64,000 bases of DNA from Ascaris suum (lineage: Eukaryota > Nematoda > Chromadorea > Rhabditida > Ascarididae). This document shows positions 1-13,700 of this stretch, piece after piece. How positions within the stretch are numbered: the first letter of the stretch is position 1; the number at the start of each line of letters is the position of its first letter. Made by a program: the position numbers and the translations under genes. The notes beneath the pieces are model-generated. The model saw only the letters and a list, made by a program, of their open reading frames with translations. It searched no databases and was not told the origin of the DNA. The stretch lies in NCBI GenBank assembly GCA_013433145.1, contig CM024175.1:9656516-9720515 (forward strand), read 5' to 3'.

Positions 1-3000
1 CGTTTAAAGTTTTTTACTTGCCAGTTATGTTCGTAACATCGCTATGAAGGAAGCAGCATATTTCGCTTATGAGCAAAAAACCTTATCGAAAAATCTTCTA
101 AGAAAGGTCCTTAATTCATAAGATTTAGAGAACTTTATGAAAGTAATCAAATTTATCGACTATTGCGACAAAATTTGATAGCATAAATGTGAAACTTTTA
201 AACGGAAAGCAAGAAAAAAGGTGGAAAAGAATTCGAAGAATAAATGAAGATTTCAGTGTTATTTTGAATTACAGCCTGTCTCACATCACAATCATTTTTC
301 CGCTAACAAAAATTTCTCCATTGGAAAAGAGAATGAGAATTGCACCTAGGTGGGCAACATTTATTACATCTAAACCAAGAATGTTCAATAGACGGCATAA
401 GGTATGAAATACCACTCGATGACAAATCGAAAATGCTATATTCTAGGTGAGAAATATTGCATCCAAGGTACCTCTGTGGGACGATAGTGCTTGGTACTAA
501 TACTAAATGAAACGGTTTAATTTTATTGAAATTTAAGATGTGCGGTGCACGGAAATGTTCTTTGCATCGCTTAGCAATTTCAATGCTTACATTTTGCGCC
601 ATTGTCCTGGAAAGTGACGCATATTTTCGTAATGGTTGTTCTATTGTATGTTTAATAGTGACTGCCGTAAACGAGATCAAGTTAAGATTCATTAGGGGAT
701 TCAACGCGTTATTAAAAGTTCTCTAATACTACGAAAGGTGTTGATACTGATAATGAGCTATTGTTGAATTTCACAATAGCGGAGAATCATTTTGCAAAAC
801 ACTCATCGAGCGTTATTAGAATTATGCGAGTAGCCTGAGCATAAAGTACGACAGGAATTTTAATCATGAAGAAAAGCTAGCAACGGACGAGCAGAAACGA
901 TGGATACGAAATACGAGTAACGTGTAGAATACACAAGGGAAAGTGCAATAGCTGTTTTGAGGGCTTTTTATACAGCCCTCAAGAGGTTGCAGATATTTCG
1001 TAGTACCATCGGAAGCTCGAGCGATTCATCGTCGAAAACAAATATCTTGCTCTTACGCATACAACGATTCTGCAAGCTCTTCGTGTTTAATTTGCACTCT
1101 AAATTTTAATTTACGATGAAATAGCTTAGCAAAGATTAAACTATTTTTCTTCTTCTTTTTCGCTTTCGCGATATTAATATTGTTGTCGATTTGGTATTTA
1201 TGATGAAACGGAAATGTTGAATTTTTGCTTTCAAGGGCATCCATATTTGTCTTTATTAATAAACACGGAAAGTGCTGAATTATCAATTCCGATATATGAC
1301 TTTATTTGTTGCGGTGAGATAGACTGTAACAACATAGATTATTTTATATCAACTATTGTTTTATGAGCAAAGCGATTAATACAAAATACTCTCACGAAAT
1401 TTCCGGAGTAAATTATTCTAGAGCAATATTACTGTCATTGTTGTATCCTTTGTTAGACATAATCTGCATACAATATTTGCATATAACTGTTTTGATTATC
1501 GTTCCAGAATGTTTAACCGATTTTCAAATATCGCTTATTCAATGGAACTGTTTGTTGCTCGCTTTTTGATTCATATCTATATCATCGAATCGTCTAGTTT
1601 CCAACGGGATTTTAAGTGTTTTTATCCTTTTGGTGATTTCATTAGAATATCAGTTCAATTTTCATCGAAAAGAATTCAAACCCTTTTAAATGTAGTTCAT
1701 ATTTCATTTGGGATAGAGGTATCATGGGGGAGGAAAAAAATAAGTCTTAGGGCATAAAAAGATGCACTACTATGATAAAGACCAATGTTATAGAAGAGGG
1801 CAATAATGCTTACATTTCTGAGGTAATTTCCGGTCATCTGTTAAACATATATTCCTTTATAAATGTTCGAAGAAGCTGAAGAATTAGTTATTAACTCTCG
1901 GAAGTAGTATTTTAGGATGAACTGTTGATTTTCGAAAAAATTCCTTCGACCTGGCTGGCTGAAAACACATCCCAGAGGCATGTCATCTTTGAAGGCATTT
2001 TACGCTTGTGTTGGTAATATTTTTTGATCTAGAACAGCTTCTTATGTTTTTCGATGAATTGTTAAGAATTCTCGCGTGGATCAAACAACGCTTGAAATAA
2101 TCGTCAACAATTTTGCAAATGGAGTCTTTATTAACCGAATTGTTTACCGAAGAAACAGGTGCTAGGTCGGATAATTCTCCGAGTAGTTTGAAGATTAAAG
2201 TCTCAGATGATTTTTAAATTAAATTAGTCGCGAATAAATAATCTTTGTAATGCTCAAGTTTCATGACGATTCAAAAAAGGCTTCATTATCATAGAATTAA
2301 AATTGTTTGCTTAATTCGTGAAAAAAAGTTTAGCTCACTTTTTTCTCGATTATAATTCATCTATCAGGTTTGAAGTTATTGAGGGCTTTTTGTCAGGCAA
2401 AGCAGGTAGACTGCCAAATTCGTCGTAACGTTGGGAAAGTAATACGCAATTTCAAAGTGAAATGTGTCTGAGCTAAATCATCCTTTGTCGGTGATGCAGC
2501 GGCAAAGACAGTAGATTGCAGAGTGTTATGCTTCATCATTCAAAAAACACCTAGGTCATGTGGTTTTGAGGAAATAATAATCGTTTGATAGATCATTCAC
2601 TCAACGGTATTTATAAGCACTTTAGAATCAGTAAGGATTGATGAGCGGCTGGACTACAATCTTCCTTATGTAAACCACTGGTTGTTTCTGCGATAAAAAA
2701 GAGTAAATCAGTTTCAAAAAATACAACCACAAACAGCTAATTATTTTATTGTGAGTGTGAAATCATAATAAGAACAAACCCATGTCGCAGATCTCAGTCT
2801 GGGATCGATAAAACCTGCAGTTTATTCAAAGGTTCACGTCTTTAAAACTTACAGAGGTATTACATTTGAAATGCTTATATTTCTGCACTCACATTTGCAT
2901 ATATGATCAGAAATTACTAACAATGACCATAGCATCTGCTAATTAAAAGCTCAGAGAAATAGCAAACAATACCTGCTGACAGCGTACAAATTTTGTGGCC

Positions 3001-4440
3001 GCAGTTACATGCGCTTATCAGAATGACGGTGTGTAAAGGCTCAATCTGATCATTGCTTGAGGCTTGGGTTTGGTGCTGCGGATATTTTGTGATTGTAAAA
3101 TTCCATGTTCAGTCTAGGAGAGACTAGCGACGGTAGCTGTCGGCCTGTGTTAGTCCATACTACTCGACGATTCGCTACGACGTGTTTGCCTTAAGGAAAT
3201 AAATGTTAGTTAATCTCTTCTCAAGAAACGCTATAAACATTAGATAAATAACAACCATGAACGTGTTTCGTGCAGAATAATTGAAAGGATTGTAGCCAGG
3301 AGTATATTATATTTTGTTCATGGGCATAATTCATTCTTTCTCTAATAATTCCGCTTCCCACCTAAAACACCTATAACGTCATAATCGTTATGATGCCTAC
3401 GCATAGGAATATTGTCATTTATGCGGAATAAATCTGCAAAGTTACCGTTTCTCGACGTTCAGAATGCTTCTGATAGGCAATCGCATTTCAAATCTTTGAA
3501 CAGTGGTTGAAAACACCGATGATGAAGGTGGACTTTAAATACGAAGTGAAATTTTTTGAAGCAATGATTGCATGTGTATTTGCGTGTGTGTAAGGGGAAA
3601 GATGTTTACGACGGAAATGAGTACAAATACAGACGAGGGGAACGATAAAGCCGTTCAAACTACGCGAGAGAACGAGTGCAGCATCAATGTGCGCAATGCA
3701 ATGAAGCCCTAGCCGTTTCCAGGACTGTTTATGTAGCACTCGAAGCGTCATAGGTATTTTCAGACATAGCCACCGTCGGAGACGAATATCTTCTTTTTGT
3801 GGCACCTGGACGTCACCGGAAACTCGGGCGATTCATCGGTGGATGCGAATATCTTCATTTAGCGGCGCCTAATTGGCACCGGAAGACCGAACGATTCATC
3901 GTCGACGTTCTCGTCGCTTTCGCGACGGATAGAGAGTTTGCTTAAAATCTTAGGAAAAACATAATCAATTAAAGATATTTGTTTGTTCCCGCGCATCGCA
4001 GCCCAAGATAATAAATTGCTTGAGTGGGTGCTGTTAATGCTCAGTTGACTGACGACCGTTGATTCTGCATCACTGATGCAGTCATCATAAACAACGTTTG
4101 TAATTCATCAACTTATGAAGTGTTCTATTTGCAAGAGTTATGCAAAATTCAATTGGATACCTAAGGGAATCGTTAATCAGTTCGATTTGTACTCTAAAAT
4201 GTTCACTCATAGTAATTTATTGTGTTCGACCGCAATGATGTATTAAATGGAAGAAATATTCTCAAGGGATCATCTAATCAAAATGTCAGTCAAAATGTCA
4301 GAGAAATAATCGACTATTTATTCATCACAAGAGCAACTCATATTTGAAATTATCTTTCTCGAGGCAATGTTCTCGTTCCTAACCGCTTATTCCAATTCTA
4401 TTTGACGTATGACAAGTATATGCCATATATTCTGTCGACC
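1..4440. other. Gene-free stretch
   Basis: No exon with matching splice sites and no recognisable protein was found on either strand. The longer open frames here (for example 3488-3805 minus) have no family resemblance and overlap a repeat. The sequence is AT-rich apart from a more GC-rich patch at about 3.58-3.93 kb. Confidence 0.5.
3778..3930. repeat. Degenerate ~63 bp tandem repeat
   Basis: Two adjacent units share the order 'cgaatatctt', 'gg-acctgg/gg-gccta', 'caccgga' and 'cgattcatcg', at about 3783 and 3846. The second ends with 'gattcatcgtcgac'. A single related piece lies at about 1010-1055 ('catcggaagctcgagcgatt' then 'catcgtcgaaaacaaatatc'), so this is a dispersed as well as tandem family. 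Function unknown; probably a mobile-element or minisatellite remnant. Confidence 0.5.
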
Positions 4441-4557
4441 ACATATTAGAAGAGCGTTGTATTTACTGTCGTGAAGAAAATGCTATCATTCGTCCAATTC
4501 ATGGAAAAGCATAAAATCCAATCCACAAAATTATCGTCGCGTGTGTCTGATCTGTTC

Positions 4558-4860
4558 TGTATGCATGATGGTCGAAAAACTAATGGCCAGATGCTTGGTC
4601 GAATATTTTATTGACAGCCACCTCTTTTCCTTATATCACTCCAGGTTCCTCAACAGAATATCGGCCACAAAGATCGTCCTATGAACTTATAAAAGTTGTT
4701 CGTTGCCCAGTCATGGAGGCAGATATGTTGACTGCGTTTACTTTGAATTGAGAAAGGCGTTTGACCGCTCTCATTGCTGAAATTATTCTCAGAATTAAAG
4801 CGACATAGGAATACCAGTTCTTTGATTAATTAGGTTAGTAATTTCTCTTCTGGCTGTTAT
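4558..4860 (+). pseudogene. Non-LTR retrotransposon RT fragment (broken)
   Basis: Translation of 4566-4690 gives a stretch beginning MMVEKLMARCLVEYF and continuing RFLNRISATK, which has the layout of the region before the palm domain in CR1/jockey-like reverse transcriptases (EK...L...F...F..G.S...). In another frame, 4716-4785 reads YVDCVYFELRKAFDRSH, matching the family palm motif A (D.xKAFD). Several stops and at least one frameshift separate the pieces. It is a dead fragment with no start, no 3' end and no host gene around it. The clade assignment is inference; that it is RT-derived is fairly secure. Confidence 0.65.
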
Positions 4861-5374
4861 TAAGCAGAAAATTGGAATTGTATCACATGATGTGCGATTT
4901 TATTAATCGATGAAGGTTTCACGCTACTCTTTAGACGGAATCTTTCAAGGGAAATTCGCTTGGAGAACAAAATCTCGGTCGTCTTCCAGCGACCGAGAGA
5001 TATCGTTTCGTTCTTTTCTTCCGGACGTGCGGAATTCGGTTTTCATTGAATTCTTTGATCGGTAATTGATCAGCATTCTTGAAATGCATTCGGTTTTCAC
5101 CAATGATCGGATACGAGTCAGTGCTTCCGGTTGATCATGAGATGGAAGAAATTTCGATCCGCAACCATCACTACAATTTTCAAAAATGCGTTGGCAGATT
5201 CATTTACGCGTGTAGACCTTTTATTTCCACCTCCCCCTCCTGTCTCCATCCTCTCGCCACCCCACACATACACACTTTTGTTTTATCTCTAATCGATCAA
5301 CAGTGCTACAGCATATTTATTGTTGATGTAGCCACATGTCTACTGTGAGCATGAAATCTTAGGCCAATAAGTAC

Positions 5375-5525
5375 TCTATATTGATTATGCAAAGGCGTTT
5401 GATCTATCATGATAAGTTATCCTTGAAATAGGAAAAATATGGCATCGTTGGTTCTTCGAGTAGTATCACGCTGTTTATTGATGACCCCGAAATTGATCGT
5501 CCGTTGCCAAATCGTTCTTACGAAT
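5375..5525 (+). pseudogene. Second non-LTR RT fragment
   Basis: The stretch reads LYIDYAKAFDLS, then after a one-base frame change HDKLSLK, a stop, and EKYGIVGSS. This is again the RT palm motif A region (YIDYAKAFD...H..L..KL..YGI). Because the same motif occurs about 640 bp upstream in a different form, this must be a separate insertion or copy rather than the continuation of the first fragment. It carries stops and has no intact coding frame. Confidence 0.55.
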
Positions 5526-7769
5526 TTCATATTCTTTAGCATAAACTTGAAGCATTCGTTAATTGATCGAAATTTTATGAATTAAATATTTTCTAAGAGA
5601 AATTCATGTATTTAATTTCAAATTCCGATATGAATGCTTTCTCAGCTTAGCAAATGAGGTGCGTTCAACTGCACATGGTACTTGTGATGTAAGTTTTCTA
5701 TTCACGCAAAGCACCTGTATTCAGCATTTTCGATGAGTTTTCATTAATCGTCATCTAGGAAATTTGGATTAGTTGTATGGTCACTTTATTTGGGTTCGGC
5801 TATCATAATGCTGTTGCCACCATTGCGTAGAGACTACTCGTTAGCTAGCTTCGACTGCTGCTTTGCGAGCTATTTATTGTTTCTTGCTGTTCGAGTTCGC
5901 ATACTTCTTATCTGTTTTCCTACCGCACGAATTGAGATGGATGTAATAAAAAAAATAAGAAAAGGAATAAAAGTCATGGAAGTGAGACGGTTTCATTAGG
6001 TCTCTAAGGATAATGTAGGAATTCAAATTTAAAGGTTTCCTCTCTTCACTTTTACAGATTGCAAACAAATATGTTCGACTGATTCATTAAGTCTTTCTTG
6101 CTATAAAGACACAAAAAAAGAGAGAGAAACATAGTATAGTTTATAGAGTAGAAAAAAGGGCGCAATCAGGCGAAACAAGTTGAAAAGGTGCAATCCACCC
6201 CAATAGATCAACTCCAATCCAGCTGCCATCCTTATCATTTCCACACCTCTTAAAATCCATTGTTTTCGTATCTATGATATTTATAAACGTGAAAAAAAAA
6301 TCGTTATTATTGTTTAAAATCACCTAATTACCTGCACACGCCTACATGTGCACGATTTTCATATAAAAATAGAAATGTTGTGTAGGCAATACAATACAGT
6401 AATTTCGCTAAACGAGATGAATGTCTCATTTAGCGAAACAATTGCATTGAGCGCAGTAAATTTTGCTCCACCCACTTTCGTGTAGCGCATAGTTGCGTAA
6501 ATCAACGAAATTGAATGGCTTTAACCTGTTAGCACATCTTCTTCCGGACGCTTCACTACCGAATCAAACTATTCAATTGGTTCGCATTCCAATCTCGCCC
6601 TATGTTCTTTCCAACATATGTGCAACACCTTTGAATGGTCGTTTAATGGTCATTTAGTGGTCAGCGTTAACGGCCATTTAATGAATGCTTGTAGGAACAA
6701 AAAACTACCTTTGCAGGGTTAACATGACGCAACGAATGGCCGACAGAACGACTGAAATTCGATTAGCGATGAATTGCAATATATCACTAATTCTTCTTCC
6801 TAGCACAAAAGTTTGTAGGAACTTCGGATGGAGTTGTCGTGAGTGATTACTTCTTTTATATGCATCTTAGAGAACTCATCGCTAACCGATAAGCGCTTAC
6901 CTGTTCAGACTAAGAAAAAAGTTTTCAACACCTTTGTGTCATTAGTTGCCTGAGGAGCTTCCTCCCACATGCTGCCATATGTCCATGGTGCAAAGATGAC
7001 TAAGAGAAGAGGATGGGATAGGATAGGCGGGAATCGAAAGAACGAAGGATATATATGGGCAGAAGGAGACGGGAAAACCGGATGTATTGCAAAGAAGCGT
7101 TTGAAGGTTCCGTTGTTTCATGATTTTTTCACACCTGATATGCTGTTAAAATAAGTAAGAAGTGATGCATAGAGTAGTAATATCCCTTAGGGATTATCGC
7201 CGAGTTCATATGCCTTTTGAGTTGTTTGAAGTATAAAACCAATAAAAAAAAACTGAACAAGCATCAAATTTCATTTGCATTATGGAACACCAAAATGAAT
7301 CAATGAATACGGTTGTGAAGAGTCACATCAGCTTCCATGATAGGGTTTTTGCTTGATATGGTGGACAAGTCTGGAATGTGAACGTAATAAAAAGAAGCCT
7401 GGTCGGCTTATCTTCTCATATACAGTACAACTAGGTACAGGCACTTCTTACTTAAAGTGCAGTCAACGCTAAAATAAGATTTTCACACACTGATCGATAC
7501 GAGATAATCCACTAGAAGGCATCATCATCAACCACTTATTTTGACGTATATTTGTGCACTAAAAGTGGTATTCAATTTTCTTTTTTTGCTTATTGAATCG
7601 AAGCAATGTTACAAGCATTGGGAAATGTTGCATTTAAGGTCACGACAAATTGTTTACTGTTGACGCAACAAAATATTCAAATATTTAAGCGTTTTTTTTT
7701 TCGGTTTAACTAATCATTTAGAAACGTTTTCATCGTTTTTAATCACTTTTCAATGTGTGTTATTTTCAG
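5526..7769. other. Gene-free stretch before the receptor gene
   Basis: No supported exon was recognised. The first exon of the downstream receptor gene should lie in or upstream of this stretch, because the first recognised exon starts in phase 1 and has no start codon; I could not locate it. A hairpin lies at 6403-6438. Confidence 0.4.
6403..6438. repeat. Short perfect inverted repeat (hairpin)
   Basis: The arms TTTCGCTAAA (6403-6412) and TTTAGCGAAA (6429-6438) are perfect complements. An inner GAGA/TCTC pair (6414-6417 and 6424-6427) extends the stem after one mismatch, leaving a 6-base loop. It could be a fold-back element remnant or a structured site; no gene is adjacent. Confidence 0.6.
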
Positions 7770-10700
7770 CTGAGCTTCATAATCCATCGAGGATCGTTTA
7801 TTTGTTATTCATTATTATAAGATGGGCGCTTTCGGCATTCATTATTATTCTATCACGAAAAATTATCGCTCATGATATCATCAAATATTTCACACTGAAT
7901 TTAATCGCTACATGCATTCTATGCGATATGTTTCTTGCGGCACGAGAATGCATTGCTGTTGCTCAACTCTACACAACTGTATTTCATAGTAGCCAAACGT
8001 AAGCGCTTTCGTCTTTCTTATGTTAAAAGAACAGATGGTTGAAATTTGTTTCAGCGTTGTTGCAACATATATACGCGTTTACGTTCAGTTGAACTTAAAT
8101 TCTTTAGTAGTCGTAAAAGAAGTAGCATTGCATTTTAAGCATCAAATTTTAAATTAACGAGCTCATAAATCCCTTACTTTTATTTGCTACGATAACTTAA
8201 AGTCAATGACGGTTTAAAAAAGGAAAATTTCCTAACTATTTAAAAAATTTCTGGGTCTGGGATGAAGAAAACTTCGCATGTCATAGGGTCCTAGTAGTTT
8301 ATGAAAATACGATTAATGGCTACATAAAGCACAACAGCTCAATAGCACATTGACTCAAAGGAATTGATTAAGTGATAATAAGAAACAGAAGAATGATATA
8401 TATCCAAGGAGATATCCATGAAAAAATGATCAGTTACCTATCCTTCATTTTAATCTATTCGTTTAACTTGGCATCATTTGAAGGCTCGTTCTGTTTAATG
8501 CGTTGACGCAAGTTTTCGCCGATGCGGCCGCTACAGAGTATCGTGCTATGTCCCTATTCGTCGTATTCACCATGTATTTGCTATTTGTTTTCCCTTTTAA
8601 GATGCGACAATTCTTAAGTGGCAAGTGAGTTCATTAACAGAGTTCGCCATTCATACGAATAAAGACGATCCGTCACTTTTTCAACCACTCTCGATTTTAA
8701 AAAGCCTTGGGGAAGGTATAAAGTGGTAAATGCAGAAAGTGAGCAGTTGCTTTTTGCAGCGGAAAGTCTTTTGATTGTTATGCCTAATGCAAAAATACAT
8801 TCAGAGAACATCATTCTTACTTCTGCTAAAGATTGATTAAAGAAGGATACCTTGAGGTAGATTCTATATGACCACAACATGATCGTTCTTCAAAGAATAC
8901 AACGTTATGCTTTCTAGAAGTCCGACAAGTTGCGTCCAATCTGAAGTGGGCCACGTTTCCGTTCTCTTACAATCAGTAATAAATAAGGTCACCACAATCT
9001 TATGCTGTTCTTTTTCAAACTTTTTCACCCAAATTTAAGTTATTTCGTATTTCAGAGCGTATAAATATTACTTCATTTCGGTGCATTTGTTAACTCCGTT
9101 TGCATGTTTGTCACGATTTCTCATCTATATCGTCAGAGATCAGTACACGTTGGCAGTGCTTCGTCGATACAATGCAATTGGGCCATATGCACTTGTCTTC
9201 ACTGTTGCCGTCCTCCTTCTTCTTATAACGCTTCTGGTAAGGAAGACAATATACATGCATTCTAGGGAAATTCATATAAATAGTGTCACAAATCGCTTTC
9301 CGTTGTTTGGTTAACAGCACTTCGATCTCTCTCTCTTTGAAAAAAATCGAAAATGTTTTCTGTCGTAAAAAAAAACGATGTTGCGGGTCGTATTTTGACG
9401 GCAGAAAAGAAAACAGTCAGATCGCTGGTTTATTAGAATGAAGAATAACAGAGTTAAGAATCACGGTGCGCGTGGAATAAGACTTATAAGCAATGCAGGC
9501 CCGTTGAAACAACAACAATATGAAAACAGCAAGTAAAACAAAGAAAATTATCCGAAACCTGGCGAGAACTTGGGGGGCAGGTTGTGTGACGTGAATGATA
9601 TGATACACACTATGGGCGCAATAAGGCAGCTTTATAAACGCAATTCTTATAACGATTGCGGCAGTGTTTAAAAATGCGAAGTTCAATACAAATATTTTAC
9701 GCGAAACAAGGTGACGGACGATTGCGATTACGCCGACCACCAGGTTATCTGAAGGCAGAAAAATCGCCACTGCCTAATGCGTGCGGATTGAGTTTTTTTT
9801 TTTTTTTTTTTTTTTTTTTACCGCAGATTGCTTTTCTTGCGCCATCGACAATTCTGCCGCTATGCTTGTCACTTCTGTACTGGACTCGAAACCGTTCGAG
9901 ATCTTCAGCGGTCAACGTGATATAAAGGTAAGCTGGCCTGAATTGAAGAGGGCTCGTCCACTTGCGCCCCTCCTTCTCCCAAATGAATCTGCACCAATCT
10001 CCTGGTTGGCTCGACCCAAGGCTGTTCACAAGGTTCGAGGAACACTTCTCAACTCTGCGATCGCACGAGACCTCAAAATTGGGTAATTAAACCCTTTAAT
10101 ATACTCTCGGACAACACTAAAACGCGACGTAACTGATAGACGAATACAAAAACATCATAAGACGTGATCTGATATAGCCGAGATGGCTTTTTATTGAAAC
10201 GTCAACTGACGAGATGCAGATACATAATGAAGAGATCAGCAAGAGTCATTGCTATTGAGAACTAACAATGAAAGCAAGTTGAGAAAGGAAGCCCAACAAT
10301 AAGACAAGAAAAATGAAAAAAAGGCTGACAACGCACAAGGCGTTTGCGTCTGCACACGAACCGCACCGCTACTCAAGTGAAACGATATAGTCGCTGCGGC
10401 GAGAGGTCAAGTGGACAATATCGCGAGTTGCTGGTTTGAGACGTATTTCAATTCTCATGTCTCTAGCAGCTGTATAACTCACTCGCGTGTCTTTGCGATA
10501 AGAGTCGCAGTGCTAGGATTCTTAGTCGGTACTGATATACTATCTAAAATATTATGGGATGTCAAAGAGTACTCACGTGAAATGCAAAACTTGAAGAGTT
10601 GAATGAAATTCGATAGCTATCGATAGAACGAGAGCATAAAGCAGTACGGCTATGTAGTTTCGGTGCGTTGTTAAAAATTCGCTTTCGATAGGGCTGCTTT

Positions 10701-13700
10701 CACTAATGTCCAGATCGGAGTGTTCACGAACTTAGATATCTTTGTTGTTGGGGACTTCAGCGTGACAAGTGGGGCCAGTATCTTCGGATGACTGATTCTA
10801 ATGCAATCTTTGACGCTTAACAAGACGACATCTGCTCCTTCAGTGTAAACGTGCACTTGAGCAATAGTGCCATTGTTGTGGGCCTTTCAGTAAATGCGAC
10901 TGATCGGTGCGACCTTCGTGGCAGCAGATGCAACGATAACATTGCTTGTACTTGTGCGCTTCTTCTTCCACTTGTGCCTTCTGTTCTTGGTGACTTCCTT
11001 AGCGCAACCTATCTTGTGACCGAAGAGTTTGCAGTCATGCTTAGAGCACTTGCACAGAAGCAATTTGCCATAAAATTTGCACCAGGACGCCTCCATGGCG
11101 CATAAAGCCTGACGTGACATCATAAGCGCGCACTCCACACTGACGCCGGAAATAAAGTCCATTTTCCGAATGGTACGCTCTGTATCTTATACCATCCTAT
11201 GTCACATCTCTCAGGAGATTGAAAGTCTCCTAGCTGCAGATGTGTTGTTCCCGTCCACTACTCCGTTTGCTCAGCACCTTTCATCCGCGTTCAAAAGAAA
11301 AGCAGACCACCCGAGAATTCGCGCAGACCGTTCTACTCGATTGAACGTTAGTCCCGAACAGCACCAGCGCCCAATTCCAATGCTTAAGACATCTTCAGTA
11401 ATCTCAATGGAGACTTATTCTTCTGCTGGATTCGGCTCTCTGAAAATGGCTGAAAATGGGTCGAGAATCCCCCGTTACTGGCAATTAACATCCACCAAGG
11501 ACTTTATCCATGCAATCGGCCATTCTCTGGAGTGAAGCAAGCTCCCGGCATCATCCAGCAACAAATGGACGCCCTCATGGCTGGAATGGATGGTACTGCT
11601 AGGTACTGCGACGACCTCGTTGTCAATGGCAGAATCATTAACATACACAACAGACATCTCGACGCCATCTTCCTCAGGATTCACAGCTATGGATTCGGTG
11701 TTCACCTGTCAGCCGAAGGACGACTCTTCGATCCAACAGAAGCTGAAGCAATTCACAAGATGGCATCCCCAAAAAAAATCAATCAGCTTTGTGCCTTTCT
11801 TGGTCACAAAAACTTCTATGGAACATTCGTCAAGAATCTGCATAGTCTTCGTGCTCCTGTGAACGTTTTTTTCCAAGGGAGATGCCGTCTACACGTGAAC
11901 ATGCGAACAGCAATCTCCCTCTGACCACACCAAGCTTAGACCGGTTCTGCTTCTTACGCATTTCACTCCCAATATGCGAACCAGTGTCGCCACAAGCGTC
12001 TTCGAATACGGGATAGGAGTGTTGTCACACGGTCTTGCGAAAACAACTAAAAGGACTAAAGAGCATACGAACGTCATTCTGACTTCTGCTCAAAAGAGTT
12101 AGAGCTATTATTATACGCACAATCGGCAGTGCAACCTAATCTGCGCGTTATGGAAACTTTCATTGCACGCTTCATATCAACCTCTGAAAGCGCATAGCAG
12201 TACGACGACGCTAAATCAGTTACTGAACATATTCGACTCACTGCTATTCAACTCCGATGCGAGTGCCGTTAATCCACCATCAGAGTCTCCCCCCTTAAGC
12301 GTCTGATTTGCATCGGTCGTTCAACCCGTACTTGCCTTGCTCTGCCTAATTTCCACGCAGATACTATGAAAAAGATGTACCGTTTCTAACTCCAGAACGA
12401 AAGTGTTTTGGGAAACGCATGCGCACTGTATAAATATGTTTTCTGTGCTTCTTTCCCCGCGTATTGCTAAACCCATTCGCCATTGTGTTCGTTGTGGGTG
12501 ATGTTCTGAAGTGTGGGGCCATGTCGGTCTTGCACTTCAAGCTTTGTGACGCTTACAAATAGGCGGTGGTGAAAGTCAACAGCCCAGATGTTCAGCAACG
12601 CTCCAACCAAAAGATGTTGGTGGTCGTGCAGTTTGGTTTGCTAGATGCGACAGGGCATTTCTGTCTCATCGGTAAACTCCTGCATAACATGTATGGGCTT
12701 GGAAGTATCTACCACAGGTTCTTTTCAAATGCAGCATTAACTCTATTTCCTTCAACATTAGTGGTTCCGGGTTTCTGCCAAAACTTTTCTGCTGTGCTCG
12801 AAACTGCCCGCACGCTCAGCAGATAATAATAGAGAAATCTAATTGATAACTACTCACGCCCCATTTCTTCAATCCAGGTTTTTGGCCCCGTTGCAAGGTT
12901 GATCTTGTCCAGCACTGTAATAGTCCGACGCCTAAAATTTCTCTAATCAGCTTAATGTGCTTTCCAACGACAATAAAAAGCGACAGGTTAAGATGTAACA
13001 GAACATAAGAATATTAAAACTTAGTAAAAACAGTCCTGATGCGATTGAATGAAGCCGAGTTGATAGCATTTCATTGACAAAGGTACAAGCAAAACGCTAG
13101 CAAACGATAAGAAGATCACTGATCATCCATATTAATAACGAACAAGAACGAGAAATGAAGAAAGAAGAAAAATCCCAGCTCAAGGGATTAAGAAAAACAA
13201 TAAATGAGAGGCGCAAAGTGATAAGGCCTACATTTGAATGGCAACCAACTAACGAATGAAATGGTGTGGTTGTCGACATGAAAGTGACTCTCAAAATGTT
13301 GTGAGTTGCAATCTCGATATGTATTTCAAATTCTAGGTCCCTAGCGGTTGATTCATTCACTCACGTTTCTTCGCGATATTCCAACTACAAGGGAGGAAAT
13401 GACCCTGTCAATGTTGATCTTTCTTCCGCCAACGCAAATGGTTCATTTGGACGTAACCGTTTTATATTATGAATCGGTCGCGAATGCATTAAAGTTTCGC
13501 TTTCAGCAAAGATAAGGACTATGGAAATGGGATGTTCTAGTTGAAACATCGGAAATTTGGTAGCTCGCGGTAGGTTGGAACAGGAGAGATGTTCTCCAGA
13601 TCATAATTCGCTCGACCTCCTCTAAAAGCGACCCTCTGATTCTCAGGATCCGCCTGATGTAATCTCTTTAACTCCATAACATGACGCATTTTAACAGCGT

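Noticed and set aside
9417..9770. Minus-strand 117-residue hydrophobic open frame
   Set aside because: It has two or three membrane-like segments but begins without ATG, has no convincing splice sites, and lies antisense within the receptor intron beside a poly(T) run. No family was recognised.
9827..9929. Exon-like segment with ccgcag acceptor and gtaagc donor in the receptor intron
   Set aside because: One frame stops within the exon and the joined product does not continue the receptor; joining 9236 directly to 13870 gives a better protein.
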